From contig CM065189.1 in assembly GCA_033026295.1 (NCBI GenBank), positions 13,397,203-13,461,202 of the forward strand: a stretch of DNA of 64,000 bases, written 5' to 3'. This document shows, in pieces, positions 26,741-38,555 of this stretch. Both the position numbers and the translations under genes were made by a program. The first letter of the stretch is position 1. Each line of letters starts with the position of its first letter. The stretch comes from Channa striata (taxonomy: Eukaryota; Chordata; Actinopteri; Anabantiformes; Channidae). The notes below the pieces were generated by a model. The model had not been told where the DNA came from. It searched no databases and was given only the letters and a program-made list of their open reading frames with translations.

Positions 26741-29700
26741 TCAATATATCCTTCTGGTTGCATAGTCTAACACCATGCTAGCAGCTCCAAGTAATGCAGG
26801 TTCCTCCAGGTCCGATGTCACCACTTTGATGCTCTGAACAGAAAAGAGGGCTCTCTCAGAGATGATGTGCTGCACTGGGGCTTGGTAGTAAGACGCCAAC
26901 ACTCCAGACAGGATGACCAGTGAAGGGTTGACTATGTGAAGGATGTTGATGATACCCACACCAAGAGCTGTGGCAGCTGGAGAAGGAAAGATGAAGACAA
27001 ATAAAAATTAGTTTTTCATTTGATTGAAAAGCAGTTTTAATGACTAGTGAAACTTTGGAGGACAGATCTGATCTTCACCGAGGCCACAAATATCAACAAA
27101 CACAATATTTCTACGCTGATACATACTGTAGAGTCATGATCTTACGTCTTCAATAAACACACCCGTTAAACATACAATGTGTTAGTAGAAAAGATAATGG
27201 CAACACTAGGCTTCTGATGTCACTGAACGTCAACTAGAGTCCGGTTTAAGCAAATCTGGAAACCAATCAAAACAAGAAGAGTAGTTGGTTTAGAACTAGT
27301 TTAGAACAGTGTCACATTGGCCCAAGAAGACTGTCAAATTAACAACTCTTGTCTTACTGACATATTGTCTGTAAGTTGAGATGATTTGGTACTCCATAGA
27401 CACATAGGAGTGGGCACCCAGGCATGATCACTCCAAAGACGCACATACCACATTTATGGGTTCTCTCATCAATTTACACAGCTTTTCCTATTTTTCCTAT
27501 GCAGATGAGCTCTTCCTCTCCTTTTCACCAAATGTCTCCACCTCTCCAAGAGAGAAATTCTATTCTTTCCAGCAAAACCTTCAGTAAAACCCAGCCTTAT
27601 CAACTAGTTAGGTGATGTTCAGTGATTGTCATTCCTAAATCCGCCAAAAATCTGGTGGTCCTCACTGACATCCCACTGAGCTTTACTCACCTCCTGTCCT
27701 CTGTCTCTAAGGCATGTAGATTTGCCCTCTAAAACATCATAAAGATCAAACTCAAGCCAACTCATTGTGCAGGTACTGGTCATAGTATCTTATCTCAACT
27801 ACGGCAAGACACAATCAGGCCCCTCTAGATGATCCATTTTGTAGTATGTCTCATTTTTGAGCAGCCTTCACCACACAGCAAAACTCAGTGATCCCACGAT
27901 AGTGGAACAAGCTACTAAACTCTACACGCTCCGCAGTCCCTGCAAATATAAAAAGGTTTTTAAAAACCTATTTAGGCTGCATTCTTCAAAGGCTGCATTT
28001 GAAGACCAATTGCGTCACAGCAACATGACAAACGAGGCCAACAAATGCAGCACACCTTCCCCCTGGCAATCCCCAGATTTTTTCAGGTATTTATTTAGAT
28101 GATATTGGTGGCTAGGAAGCCGGCTAGCTGCTATGCTAGGGCTTAAATCCTCAAATTGTAATGAAAAATATTTTTACATGAAAAAGCCACTCAGCTGAGA
28201 GAACAGCTAGTGACACAAGTAGGAAAACATACATACAACAGACAGACTCTTTTCACTGTGGCATTTGTTTTTTACGGAGGCAACATGCCTACGGAGGCCA
28301 CACAGACTGCGGTCTGCAGAAAGGGCCCATGAATTGAGACACAGCTAAATACATTCATTACAATATTTCTGTAAAAAGTAATGTTGCTTGTATGTCTTGT
28401 AAGTATGTGTGCTGGCTTTGTGCTCTGACCCTTCTTCAGAATAGCATCAGCTTGAGAATTTCCCAGTCGGGCTGCGTTCATGAGGTGGGCAGCAGTGATT
28501 GGCTCAGAGAGCTTCATATCCATCCCCTCTACCTTCAGCAGGTCCTCTGAGTAACACAAAAACACAGGAGTTATAAAGTATGTGAATGAAGTGATCTTTG
28601 AGACATACATATATGTAAGGATAATTTAATTAATTGTTTTAGTACTGGTGATTTTTATTTCCTTCTGAGATTTTAACAAAGTTCTCATCGTTTAGACATG
28701 ATAACACAGCTGTCTATAAAGATAAATCTAAACAACTAAGGCTGCATCAAACAACTAAATATTTTTTAGATTTATGGATTATTTTTCTATTAATCTCTTT
28801 TTATTTTATAATTTATACATCAATTAATTTACTTAAAAAAATTTAACATTTATATTTCAATCTTCAATCTTCTCTTTATACAAACAAATATGACAAAGTA
28901 CTCACTGCCAGGCATTATTCCCCAAACAAAAAATAATACAGACTTAACTGGCAATCTGTGTTTTACAGAATAACATGAAGTCTCTCCACAATACAGTTAA
29001 AAGCAAGCTTGTTCCATTCACGTTAAATGTGGTGCAATCTACATTTAGTAATTCAACTGAAAAATAAATAAAACAATCTGAAGAGCTTTGTAGAGCACCA
29101 CATTCTATGATCTCTGCTTAAAATACTTCCACACTTTAGATCATTCAAGATTCCAGTTTTTTTCACTCGCTCATAAGTACCCTCTCACTAGACACAACCA
29201 TCTTACTTTCTATTTGCAACACATCGGCGCACATTATGTAAATTCGCATATTTACGTAATCAATTACGTCAATTACTATGGTAAAATATATATAAACTAT
29301 ACACTAAAAATTAAAAGTTGATAAAGACACACCATTTATGGAAAACACTTCTCAACCACACTTGGCATATAGCAGGTGTAACTGCATCTCACAATATTGC
29401 TTTGGTGTGATACACACAAAAAAAAAAACACTCACCGTCGTGCAGCCTTTTGGCCTCTTTCTGCAGGGCCATGCCAGACGCATATGCCTCTATACATCCA
29501 TGACTCCCACAGGAACACTCTGGACCTTCTAAGGAAACGATTATGTGTCCCAGCTCTGCAGCACAGAAGGTACTGCCATGAACCAGCTCACTGTGATGGA
29601 TAATCCCTCCTCCAATACCTGTGTGCAGAATCCAGACATTCACTTCCTTAAGTTGTCAGTATCATTTTAGCATTCATAATATTTAAGAAATGTAGCCAAT

Positions 29701-32700
29701 TAGGATAGCAATTACTTTTAAGGTTAGATGATTAGACAGGCCCAGGTATGCCACCAGAAAGAACATATCAATTGTATGTCGGATGAACATCACACAAACA
29801 CCTTAGCTGTCTACAAAGATCTATTTCCAAGGAAAATCTGGTGAATGGAGCTGTTCAATTGTACAAATGTAAACACAGTCCGCAAATTACTGCCTTCTCA
29901 CCTGTTCCCGTGATGACAGTGACAAAGTTCTCTACTCCCTTGCCCTGACCAAACTTTTTCTCAGCCAGCGCTGCACAGTTGCCGTCATTGTCAACCCATA
30001 CTGGTAGTTGCAGGGCGTCCGAGATGGGTGTTCTCAGGTCAACTGAGGACCACTCTTGGATCAATTTGGTTGAATGCAGGACCACACCTTCTTGTGGATT
30101 TACACGTCCCCCCGTGGACACTCCTGATATGTGGAGGACACATTTTGACAAAGCCATTAGGTAATGTGTTTGACTGCAGTGGGCCGTTTTTCCCTAAGAA
30201 ACGAGAGTGTATGTTTACATACCAACACCAAGTATTCTACAGTTGAGGTGGTTAGCATCTTGCATGGCATCTTTACACATCTTTAATATAAGTGGCATCC
30301 TCTCCTGGAAGGTCTTTGGATTGGGTTGAATGTATTTCTTAACTATTTTGCCCTGCACAGAAAGGCGATAGTAAAGCGAGGAGAAAGAGAGGTGGTGATT
30401 ATGGTGGAGGAGAAGATAGCATCTCATTATCACAAAACAAGAATGAAGTACAAAAAATCTTTAGGAGGTGATAAACTGAATGCATTTACAAAGCAATTGT
30501 TGATTTAACAAACTGAAACTGAATTTTAATGAAGACACTACCTGAAACCCATATGTTTATGAAAAGTGGCACCTGGAATCATGATAGAAGGTTTCCATTT
30601 ATAAAAACTAAGAAACAGGTAACAACACTTTACAGACATGTCTGCCTGGGTAAAAATAAATACATCCCACCATCATGCAGACAATTGCCACTCTGAGGTT
30701 GGTTCCTCCCAGGTCAACAGCCAGAGCACTCTGAGTCTCCAGGATGTGATCGATATCCTGGGAGATGCAGTCTTTCACCGGTGGGAAACAGAATGTCTTC
30801 TGTAGAGGCTCATCCAGGTCAATAGTACGCAGAAACTTGAGAATACGAGGCACTGCATTTCCATCACCATAAATCTTAGAGCTGATAGGAAAAAGAAGCA
30901 CACACGTTTTTCACAGCTATTTAAATCAATAAAGAAAAAGAAGAGCTGGTAGAAATAACAGGGAGTAGACTTATCTTACCAGGGATATCTCTTTCCAAAC
31001 TGCAGCTCCAGAGCATGGTAGATCTTATTGTGAGTGTCTGCATCTCTGACGTGCATAACATTTTCACCTGAAAAAGAAGAAAATGTCTTAAGCATAGATG
31101 TTAAGATTTACTGGGCTGTTATTGAGGAAATGCATCTTGACACTACGTTTGTCCACCAGCAGCCACAATCCTTCTAGTACTCATCAAACACAATAACCTA
31201 TGCCAGATGATGAGATCAAAATTACAACAATTCCAGGGATAGTGGCTTGAGAGCAATCTGGTTTTTGTCCTCCTCACCCGTCTCTCTGCCTGTCTGCCTT
31301 GTTCCTAGGTTAATAACCGGTGTGCCGAAGGCCCCAGCTTCTCGCACTCCACAGCTGCTGTTTCCAATCATGCAGCCGGCATGGCAGACCAATTGGATGA
31401 ACTGCTCAAAGGGAATGTGCTTTACTGCTCGGAAATTAGGGTGCTGCTCGATGCCCTTCTTCCGCATCACGCGAACCATCTCTTTACTTCCTTTTTACAC
31501 CAAACAGTGTGGGTCAAAAGACACAGATACACGTATTATTTCAAATTAAATGTTTAACCAACCTTAAATTGCTTGAAAATAATCATCTAACTTTGAGAAA
31601 AAACTTTTAAATAAATGAAAGCCTGGAAAAACAAGGTAAGTAAACCAACCAGCATCAATGTTAGGAAAGAGAATCAGGGTTTTCTTCTTGAAGGAAAGCA
31701 GTGCATCCAACATCAGTCCATAGATCTTAATGGAGTGCTGGATGTCTGTAGTGACAGGGTGCTGCAAAGCCACAATATAATCATGATCCTGCACCTCATC
31801 ACCTGCAACATAAAGACAAAACCACACAAATTACACACAAAGATAAACTGAAGTCTCACACCATATTTCTATCCATTCCTAAATACCCAGCCAGCTCCTG
31901 ATAATATCCATGTAGTCTTCTCTTTGATGAGTTGAGAGCAGCTTATCATATGAAGGGCAGCCAGCAAGCAAGATGCGAGAGTGGTCCTCACACATGGCAA
32001 TGAGGTGCTGCTCTGCCCTGCGTGTGCAGCAGGCATGATAATGAGCTAGTTTACTGATGGCGTGGCGGATTGAATCATCAATCGTACCACTCACCTGGGG
32101 TGAGGGAGAAAATAAATTTGTTAATATCAAGTTCTAGCACACAGGACTGAATGTTTTAACAGAAGACACAAACAATGGAGTGTACAGCTTAGTATAAAGT
32201 TATACATATTGTACATCTACTGAATTATTACAATGAACATTTCTCTTATAACAGAACAGAACCGAAAAGCCTCCTTACCTCTCCCCCCTCCAGATGAAGA
32301 ATTCTGATGTTCATCAGGGCTGCAGCAGTTGCTAAAGCCAATGCATCAAATCGGTCACCATGGACAACCAAGATGTCAGGGCGCAGCCTTTGCAGGACGT
32401 CAGGAAGTTTCACGAGCGCCAGCCCAACACTCTCCACCATTGCTGCCTCATCCTCTCCTCTCACAATGGTGTGAAGCTTAGAACCAATGTCAAAATCATC
32501 CTGCTCAATCATACGAAAAGTGTTCCTGCAAAACAGGTAGTATGACAGAAAGACAAATATGAAATTACTGAGCACATATTACGCAGTGTTGTATTAGCTA
32601 GTGCAATATAATTGAAACTGTACACATTGTCTCACCCATAGTCATCAATGAGATGTGAGCCAAGCACTACAACTTCCAGATCAAACTCATCAGGATGTGA

Positions 32701-35700
32701 CTTTATCCCAAACATGATGGGGGCCAGCTTGGAGTAGTCTGCCCTGTTGCATGTTGCCACACACACTCTCAGCTTCTTCTTGCATTAAATCAAGAAGAAG
32801 TGTAAACACACCCACACCACAAAGACAGACCATATGCTGATTAGAATTTAGTATTTACTGGCATTGCATTTTAACACGCATACCCTTCCTGTAAATTACA
32901 CATTCCAGGGCATGTGTGACAGGCTAAAGGCAAGTCCTACCTGATTGTGCTTTTCCATCTTTTCTCTTCTCCTTTGCACTTTTAGATAGTAAAGCTCCTA
33001 AAACAAAATAAAATAGAGGGTGAGATTCAAAAGAAAGAATGTAAAAATAAACATTTATTTTTATTTTTAATACAAACCCATCCTCACAGGTGATACTCAC
33101 TTTGGCCTTCCAAATATTCAGATTCTGAAGCATGAAAACACAACAAAACTCCACTAAAAATGTTTTGTATTGTACATGAAGGACACATGTTTGATAAGTT
33201 TTTCCAGAGGTGAGAACCATGCTTAAGGCAGGGCTTTGAATACGTTACATATGGAATACTCTGGTCGCATGGCAGAAGAAAACTGGTGGACTACTTAGAT
33301 GAAACTTTACAGTATTATATTACTCCAACAACACATTACTTTTATAGGATTGAATTAAGTACTTGACATAGCACACTTCAGGAAATAGTGCTGTCAGGTC
33401 GTTGCAAGGGTCATTCCAGAATTGGAAGTCATTTTCTGTCCCATGCATAAAATGTCAGATAATCCATGCTCAAAATACTACAACAAAAGCTTGTGTAAGT
33501 ATGTGAACATCTTTAAATTACATTTGCCCTGAGACAAAATGTAAAACGTGTTGTAAAAAACGATGGTTTCAAATATTATTTAAAATACCAAGTGAATCTC
33601 AATCCCCACCTTAAATGGCAATTTTCTCTTCTAACTTGCATATCATATTTAACACTGTTGTTTCAAATCTTCTTTTCTTGATATTGTTTTGTTGACATGC
33701 ATGTCTAGTAATGGTCACAACATGTTTTGATTCGTCAACATACTTTAAATAACAAAAATTAAGCACTAAAGTTGTAGTTAGTATTAAGTTAGTATTTATT
33801 TAATGTTGCATCACACAGCTGGCATCTATTCCTGAAGAAAAACTAACATTGGCATTAATTTTCAACCCTGTCACTGTAATGCAGAGTTCTGGCAGACCGT
33901 TGAGCGCTGCTGAAAAGCAGAGGCGATACCATGAGTCATGCTGATAGTCCAAATCAAACAGATATTTAGGTTATTAAAGAATTACAAGTTAGTGTAAGCA
34001 CTGATCATAAGGACATTTTAAATAAAAACTGTGCCCTTACAATAAACACTGACATAAGCATTATGGCAGAAGAAGTATGAACATGTTGGCCTGCCGTGAC
34101 AATTAACTTTCTAACTTTCTTTTTTCCTTAATGATGAGGAATAATTACACAGTATTTTAAAATATACTTTTTTCAGGTTGCCTGAGCTGGACAAATCAAA
34201 TACTTGGAATGACCCACAACTGGTCTTTTTTCTTATCTGAGTAGCTTCTTTAGTCTGTAAATAGTTGTTTAGTGAAACCCCACATTTAAATTAAACTAAA
34301 TTGTGAACATTCTCTTCGCTTTAGCTTTCAAAGGTCTGCATGAATGTTAGAAACTGCAATATTATGGCACACGCATACCCTATAAAGCAGATCCATAAAT
34401 GTTAAACACATGCTAAAATTCTCAAGAATAACTGCTGCCATCTGCTGCTTCTAAGGCATTAACACAGCGGCAGTTGGCTCAGGGAATCACTTCAAGTGTG
34501 GTTCCTACAGATAATACATGTAAATATATACGACACGTAGTTGAATGTATTTAACCAATGTGGTTATTCATAGGGACCTTAAATTCCAAACTGGATTGAA
34601 CACTTAGAATTTCAAAAGCTCTTGGGGTCAGATTTTGTCATTCACTGAGGTGAATTTCACTTGTTTACAATTATTATAGGGGTCACTGACGATAGAATGA
34701 ACAAATAGATTTGTAACAGTAAATGAAGAATCATTACTGAATGAAAATGGTGTTTTTGTACTGCTCTAATGGTGTCTAATTGACCCACAATACACAGAGA
34801 AGCCAGACTAAAGTAAAGACAAATGTACCAATAGTGACCAGCCATTTTTGGACACTGAGTAGGTTCTACTACATTTACCTGATGGAACAAGACAGCATGA
34901 AACTGGATGAGCATGCCACAGTGTCTGTGTCATTTAAAATACACGGACAATGCCGGGGATACTACGCAAAGACTAAAGATTTGGACACTTTTATTTATTT
35001 CCAGCACTTTTCCAGAATGCGATTAACACAGCCCGAGGCAACACAGCTTAATGAACAACCCAGCCCACTGGACACTTGCTTACAGTATAGTAGCCCTGCG
35101 TATGTTAGAGTCATTCACATTCTCTCATTTTTCTCTCATTTCATGTTAGTGACACAACAGAAACTCAACACAACAGAGCAACACACTGTAAAATTTACCC
35201 CACATCCTCCTAGAAGATTTCTGTGTGGCAGCTCAAATGTTTGACGCCATTAATATTGTTCAGCAAAGTAACAGGTAAGTGAAGCTTTAGCAAAGTTGAA
35301 TTTTTTTTGCAGTTAACAAGAAAACAGCCTAGTCAGTGTAGTTTGGATGACTTTCAGCTGAAAAGGCAAGTAGCTCTGTTTTTCCAAATTCAACTTACAT
35401 TTTTATGCTATTAAGATGACTATCAAAACAGTAAAGTATCCAAACCTTTCACCATCTCATGGCAGCCTACTTTCTGATCAGTTAAAGGTTGATGGTTTCC
35501 TCCGTTTTCCTCAACTAAATTAAATTTTAAAATAAAAAAAATGTAAATGTGTGAATGAAATATGTGAATGAAAAGGATTTTCCTCGTTCTCATCATCACC
35601 ACATAAACATCAATTCTATGTGCCGCAGTAAAAGCAACTCTAGGAATTGGTTGCCATGCCTGTCTTTCGTTCCCGTGTCATGCCGCGCACACACAAAAAA

Positions 35701-36001
35701 GAAACTCTTGGATTAAATCCTGTGATTTACCCTGAATTTCACTGTGGTATCTAGTCAAGCATCACAAGACAGCATCAGCAGCCAGCCCTATGGTATGGGG
35801 GCAGGGGCACGTGCAGAAAGCAAAGGCAGAGATGACACAGCAATAGAGGAAGAAAACGCAGATTAATAACAGAGGTGATGACAAACTGCAATTAAAACAA
35901 AGGACAGAAAATAAAGAAAGAAATATTACAGTAAGAGAAGACCAAACGAACATCTGACTCACATGAGGATTTATGCAGAAAGACCCCGGATGTTTTTCCA
36001 T
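26741..36001 (-). CDS. gne: Bifunctional UDP-GlcNAc 2-epimerase / ManNAc kinase
   Basis: This enzyme starts sialic acid synthesis: hydrolysing epimerase (UDP-GlcNAc to ManNAc), then ManNAc phosphorylation. Coding exons are 35963-36001, 32941-32997, 32636-32778, 32279-32525, 31887-32094, 31650-31802, 31278-31490, 30980-31067, 30671-30881, 30223-30352, 29902-30123, 29436-29618, 28430-28546 and 26741-26976. All join in frame. From the internal MEKHNQ start at 32958 the product is 722 residues, exactly the human short-form length; with the first exon it is 748. In short-form numbering His220 (ALQHPVTT) marks the epimerase site. Arg263 and Arg266 (MVRVMRKK) form the CMP-sialic acid feedback site. 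DLGGTNLRVAIV is the kinase phosphate loop, Asp517 (WVDNDGN) the kinase base, and CSCGSHGC the zinc ligands. The end, MVLDYATRRIY, is near-identical to human. Human M712 is conserved. Confidence 0.96.
27630..28010 (+). mobile_element. L2/CR1-like LINE fragment in a gne intron
   Basis: In the intron between the last two gne exons, plus-strand frames broken by stops spell LINE reverse-transcriptase C-terminal patterns: a SAKNL.VVLTD..LSFTHL stretch, KACRFAL, then a LWNKLLNSTRSAVP-like block and KRFLKTYL. These match the end of L2-type ORF2. The fragment is degenerate and opposite in orientation to gne. Confidence 0.6.
32941..32997 (-). CDS. gne: gne exon carrying the internal start codon, open upstream
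   Basis: The exon reads ELYYLKVQRRREK followed by MEKHNQ, between a TTTTAG acceptor and a GTAGGA donor. The 13 codons before the Met are open and align with human GNE1, where ELYFKNLSKRNKQI precedes MEK. The same exon therefore serves as 5'UTR for the short form and as coding sequence for the long form, as in mammals. Confidence 0.85.
33101..33153 (-). CDS. gne: Possible alternative gne first exon
   Basis: A TTTTAG acceptor at 33154 and a perfect GTGAGT donor at 33100 flank sequence whose in-frame ATG at 33133 gives MLQNLNIWKAK in phase 0 with the ELYYLK exon. This could encode a second alternative N-terminus, but no homolog is known to me and the upstream frame is also open. It may be chance. 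Confidence 0.25.
33160..35955. other. gne intron, no further exon recognised
   Basis: The interval between the two N-terminal gne exons is AT-rich. The longest open frame, about 34.78-35.24 kb on the plus strand, has no recognisable domain, no splice context and AT-driven codon content. I treat it as non-coding. Confidence 0.45.
35963..36001 (-). CDS. gne: gne long-form (GNE1-like) first coding exon
   Basis: The exon encodes MEKHPGSFCINPH and ends in phase 0 at a consensus GTGAGT donor (35962-35957). Joined to the next exon it gives ...CINPH|ELYYLK. Human GNE1 has ...CFQGPH|ELYFK at the same junction, so the PH|EL boundary is conserved. Upstream minus-strand sequence (36.0-36.3 kb) is locally more GC-rich and contains GGGGAGGGG, so the 5'UTR and promoter probably lie there. 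The match is short but the exon phase, donor and spacing agree. Confidence 0.8.
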
Positions 36002-38555
36002 CCCACGTCTCTATAGACTCTCAGTTGAATAAAGAAAATCACCCAGTGCTCTTTTCCCAATCCTCCTCTCCTCTCTTATTTCTCTGTTTAGCCTAGCCGC
36101 ATTCAAGCAACGGAGGTCAGACATGGACAAGCCGTTGAGCATTTGGAGAAAGGGAGAAAAGAAGCGAGAACGGTGGGATGACACAGGCACTCGTATGGGG
36201 GAGGGGCCGTGTGAGACAAAGCTCCGCATGATTGGAGTAGAGATGTGTAGAGACATCAAGACCATTGTGTTTACATCCAAATCTGTTAAACTTATTCTGA
36301 ACATATTTGGTTTTTTTTTATAATATTGGTGCTCTTGCACAATTGAATGCAGTTTAGGTGGGAATTTTCCCATGTGACAGAAACAGCATCTAAAAGACAA
36401 TATCATTTAAAAAATGTGAACAAATTACAGCAGTTAATGATAAACCTCTGAGCCATTGGAAAGACAACACCTATTAAGCTTGAGGATTTCACAATTTTGG
36501 AATTCCTGTGCCTCTGCCAGTGTTTGAAGGGAATATACTCAAAAATATCCTTAACTAATTACACTTCACAACAGTTTAATAGATAATATGAGAAAAGGAT
36601 TTTAGAAATCAAGTAATAATTTTCTAGAATTTTAAGATTTGGCCAATGTTAAACCACGTAATGCATTTTCATGCACCTTAAAAAAAAAAAAAACAGGTTA
36701 CTTGGAGAAATCAGCTTTCTCGGGTAATTGGAGAGTGTTTACATGCAAAGCACTTTTCGTGTTTATACCACAGTTATGAAAAAATTTTCCTGAGAAAACC
36801 GACCATAACCTGGTTACTTAAGTCCATATAAACGCTCTGATTTTTGGCAAGACTACCATTTGATGTATTTTGCTCAAAGCCTTTGTGCTTGCAGCCACAC
36901 TGCTGTAAATCAGTGGTCACCATCACAACAGCTTCTTCCACCTTTACACGGGACAGTTACGACCTTTATTCTGCTTCATTGCACGGTGACACTTTCATTG
37001 TATTAATATGTAAACACTACACATAATCCTTATGGTGTCTAATCAGGTGACTAGTTTGACTAGTTTACTTTAGACCACTCTTTAAAACTATGGCAATTCA
37101 GAACATTTGTTGAACATATTTTGAAGTGATTGTCACCCAGTGGAGTATTGTACCTGGCTTATGTGCTTTTATTCAGCAACAACGAAGATCTACAGGGGAG
37201 ATATTAAGATAATCCAAGTTACAGATTGACAGACACTAAATGTGAGGCAATTCACTGTTGGTTTTAGCATGTGTATAGGCGTTGTTAAAAACACAGTTAA
37301 CAATTATTGAAGTTAAATGTCACCTCTATGTCACTGTTATGCCAATTTCTAAATATTAATAATATACAATATATTATTATATTAATGGAAATATCTTATT
37401 GCAGTTAATGTATCCACTGTACTTCCCAATGCTGATATTATGTGTTGCATTCTGTTGAGACTGGACAACACTGAATACAATGCAATCTTCAACTGTGTAG
37501 ATTTTAAATCTTCATTAACGTCAATTCGATCCATGGCCTGGTTAAAAGCTGTAACTAAGATTCTGTGCCTACATGGTCCAATAAGGCTTGAGGAATTAAA
37601 TGATGGCTCAGTTTTTTGTCTAATAGATTTTTTGTTTTGTAAATTAATTGATTGATTGATAATTTTCCTGTACTGAAGATCAGTTTTAAACACTAGTTCA
37701 TTAGTACATAAGACAAGATCCCTTTTTATTTCAACATAGACTTATGTTTATGAGCTTGATAAAGCACAAAGTGAAACGTGTCATGTCTCATGCCAAAGGT
37801 AATAAAAGATTCTTGACTGTTTACTTTTATGAGCTGAGCTGTGTCCTGCATACTCCCAGAACCAAACACAGATAAGCTTAGACCTGGAGCTGAACTCTGG
37901 TCTCTGCTAACTGCCCTGTCTGCACGCTTTCCATTCGCATATATGAACAACTTGGTTTCTTAGTGTCATTAAGGTGCTTGTCTTGTCCAGACATCACAGT
38001 GATCAGAGATAAAATTAAAATAATGCCATAAAAATGACGCTGCCTTGTGTAGGCGTGTTCACTTTTAATTGGGCTGTCTTTTTATTAAAAAGTTCAGGGA
38101 CCTGCAGGTTGCTGCTCCCCTCAGTTTACAAAAAGAGTTCAAGGTAACTTTGCCATATTCTAAGGCTGTTCTAAAAAGGCTACAAAGTTCTGTAAAATCA
38201 GAACATTTGGGGCACCATTGCTTCAATATTTATTCACCGCACATTTTGGAATAAAGAAACACAGTCACTCAGTGGAGTGGTGTGTCTGGCAGAAGTTTTT
38301 AATAATTTCTAAAGAACGTAGATCCACAAAAGAGACGAAGGCTGATAGACACTAAGTAGAGACAGAGCATTGTTGGTTTTATTTCTGTATGAGGCTGCTG
38401 ATAACACAAAATATTTAAAAATGACCATTTAGATTTGTAGTTTAAAAACAAAAAGATGCCCCTCCATACCCTTGAACTTTCTTGTACTATCTAAAGCAGT
38501 CACTAAGCAATCACCCTCTTGACTCTCCACCTAAGCTCAGAGACTTCCATTCACT
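36002..38555. other. gne 5' flank and spacer to the upstream gene
   Basis: The first about 300 bp are the likely gne promoter/5'UTR. A repeat lies at about 36.69-36.84 kb. A minus-strand open frame at 37.38-37.69 kb has no recognised domain. 3'UTR of the upstream minus-strand gene should occupy the part just below 38556. Confidence 0.4.
36690..36840. repeat. Inverted-repeat teleost MITE-like element
   Basis: Near the ends are 'aaacaggttacttggag' and, in inverted orientation, 'aacctggttacttaagtcc'; 'tgtttacatgcaaag' and 'ccatataaac' are related outer parts. The pairing of 'aggttact' motifs and the TTTACATG pattern resemble a frequent non-autonomous DNA transposon of fish. No coding capacity. 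Confidence 0.4.

Noticed and set aside
34780..35244. 154-residue plus-strand open frame in a gne intron
   Set aside because: No recognisable motif, AT-rich composition and no splice context; opposite strand to gne.
36011..36406. 131-residue minus-strand open frame just upstream of the gne first exon
   Set aside because: It overlaps the probable gne 5'UTR/promoter, is in a separate frame from the GNE1-like start, and shows no family signature.
37382..37693. Minus-strand open frame of 103 residues between gne and the unrecognised gene
   Set aside because: No start context, splice pairing or homology that I recognise; possibly old repeat sequence.
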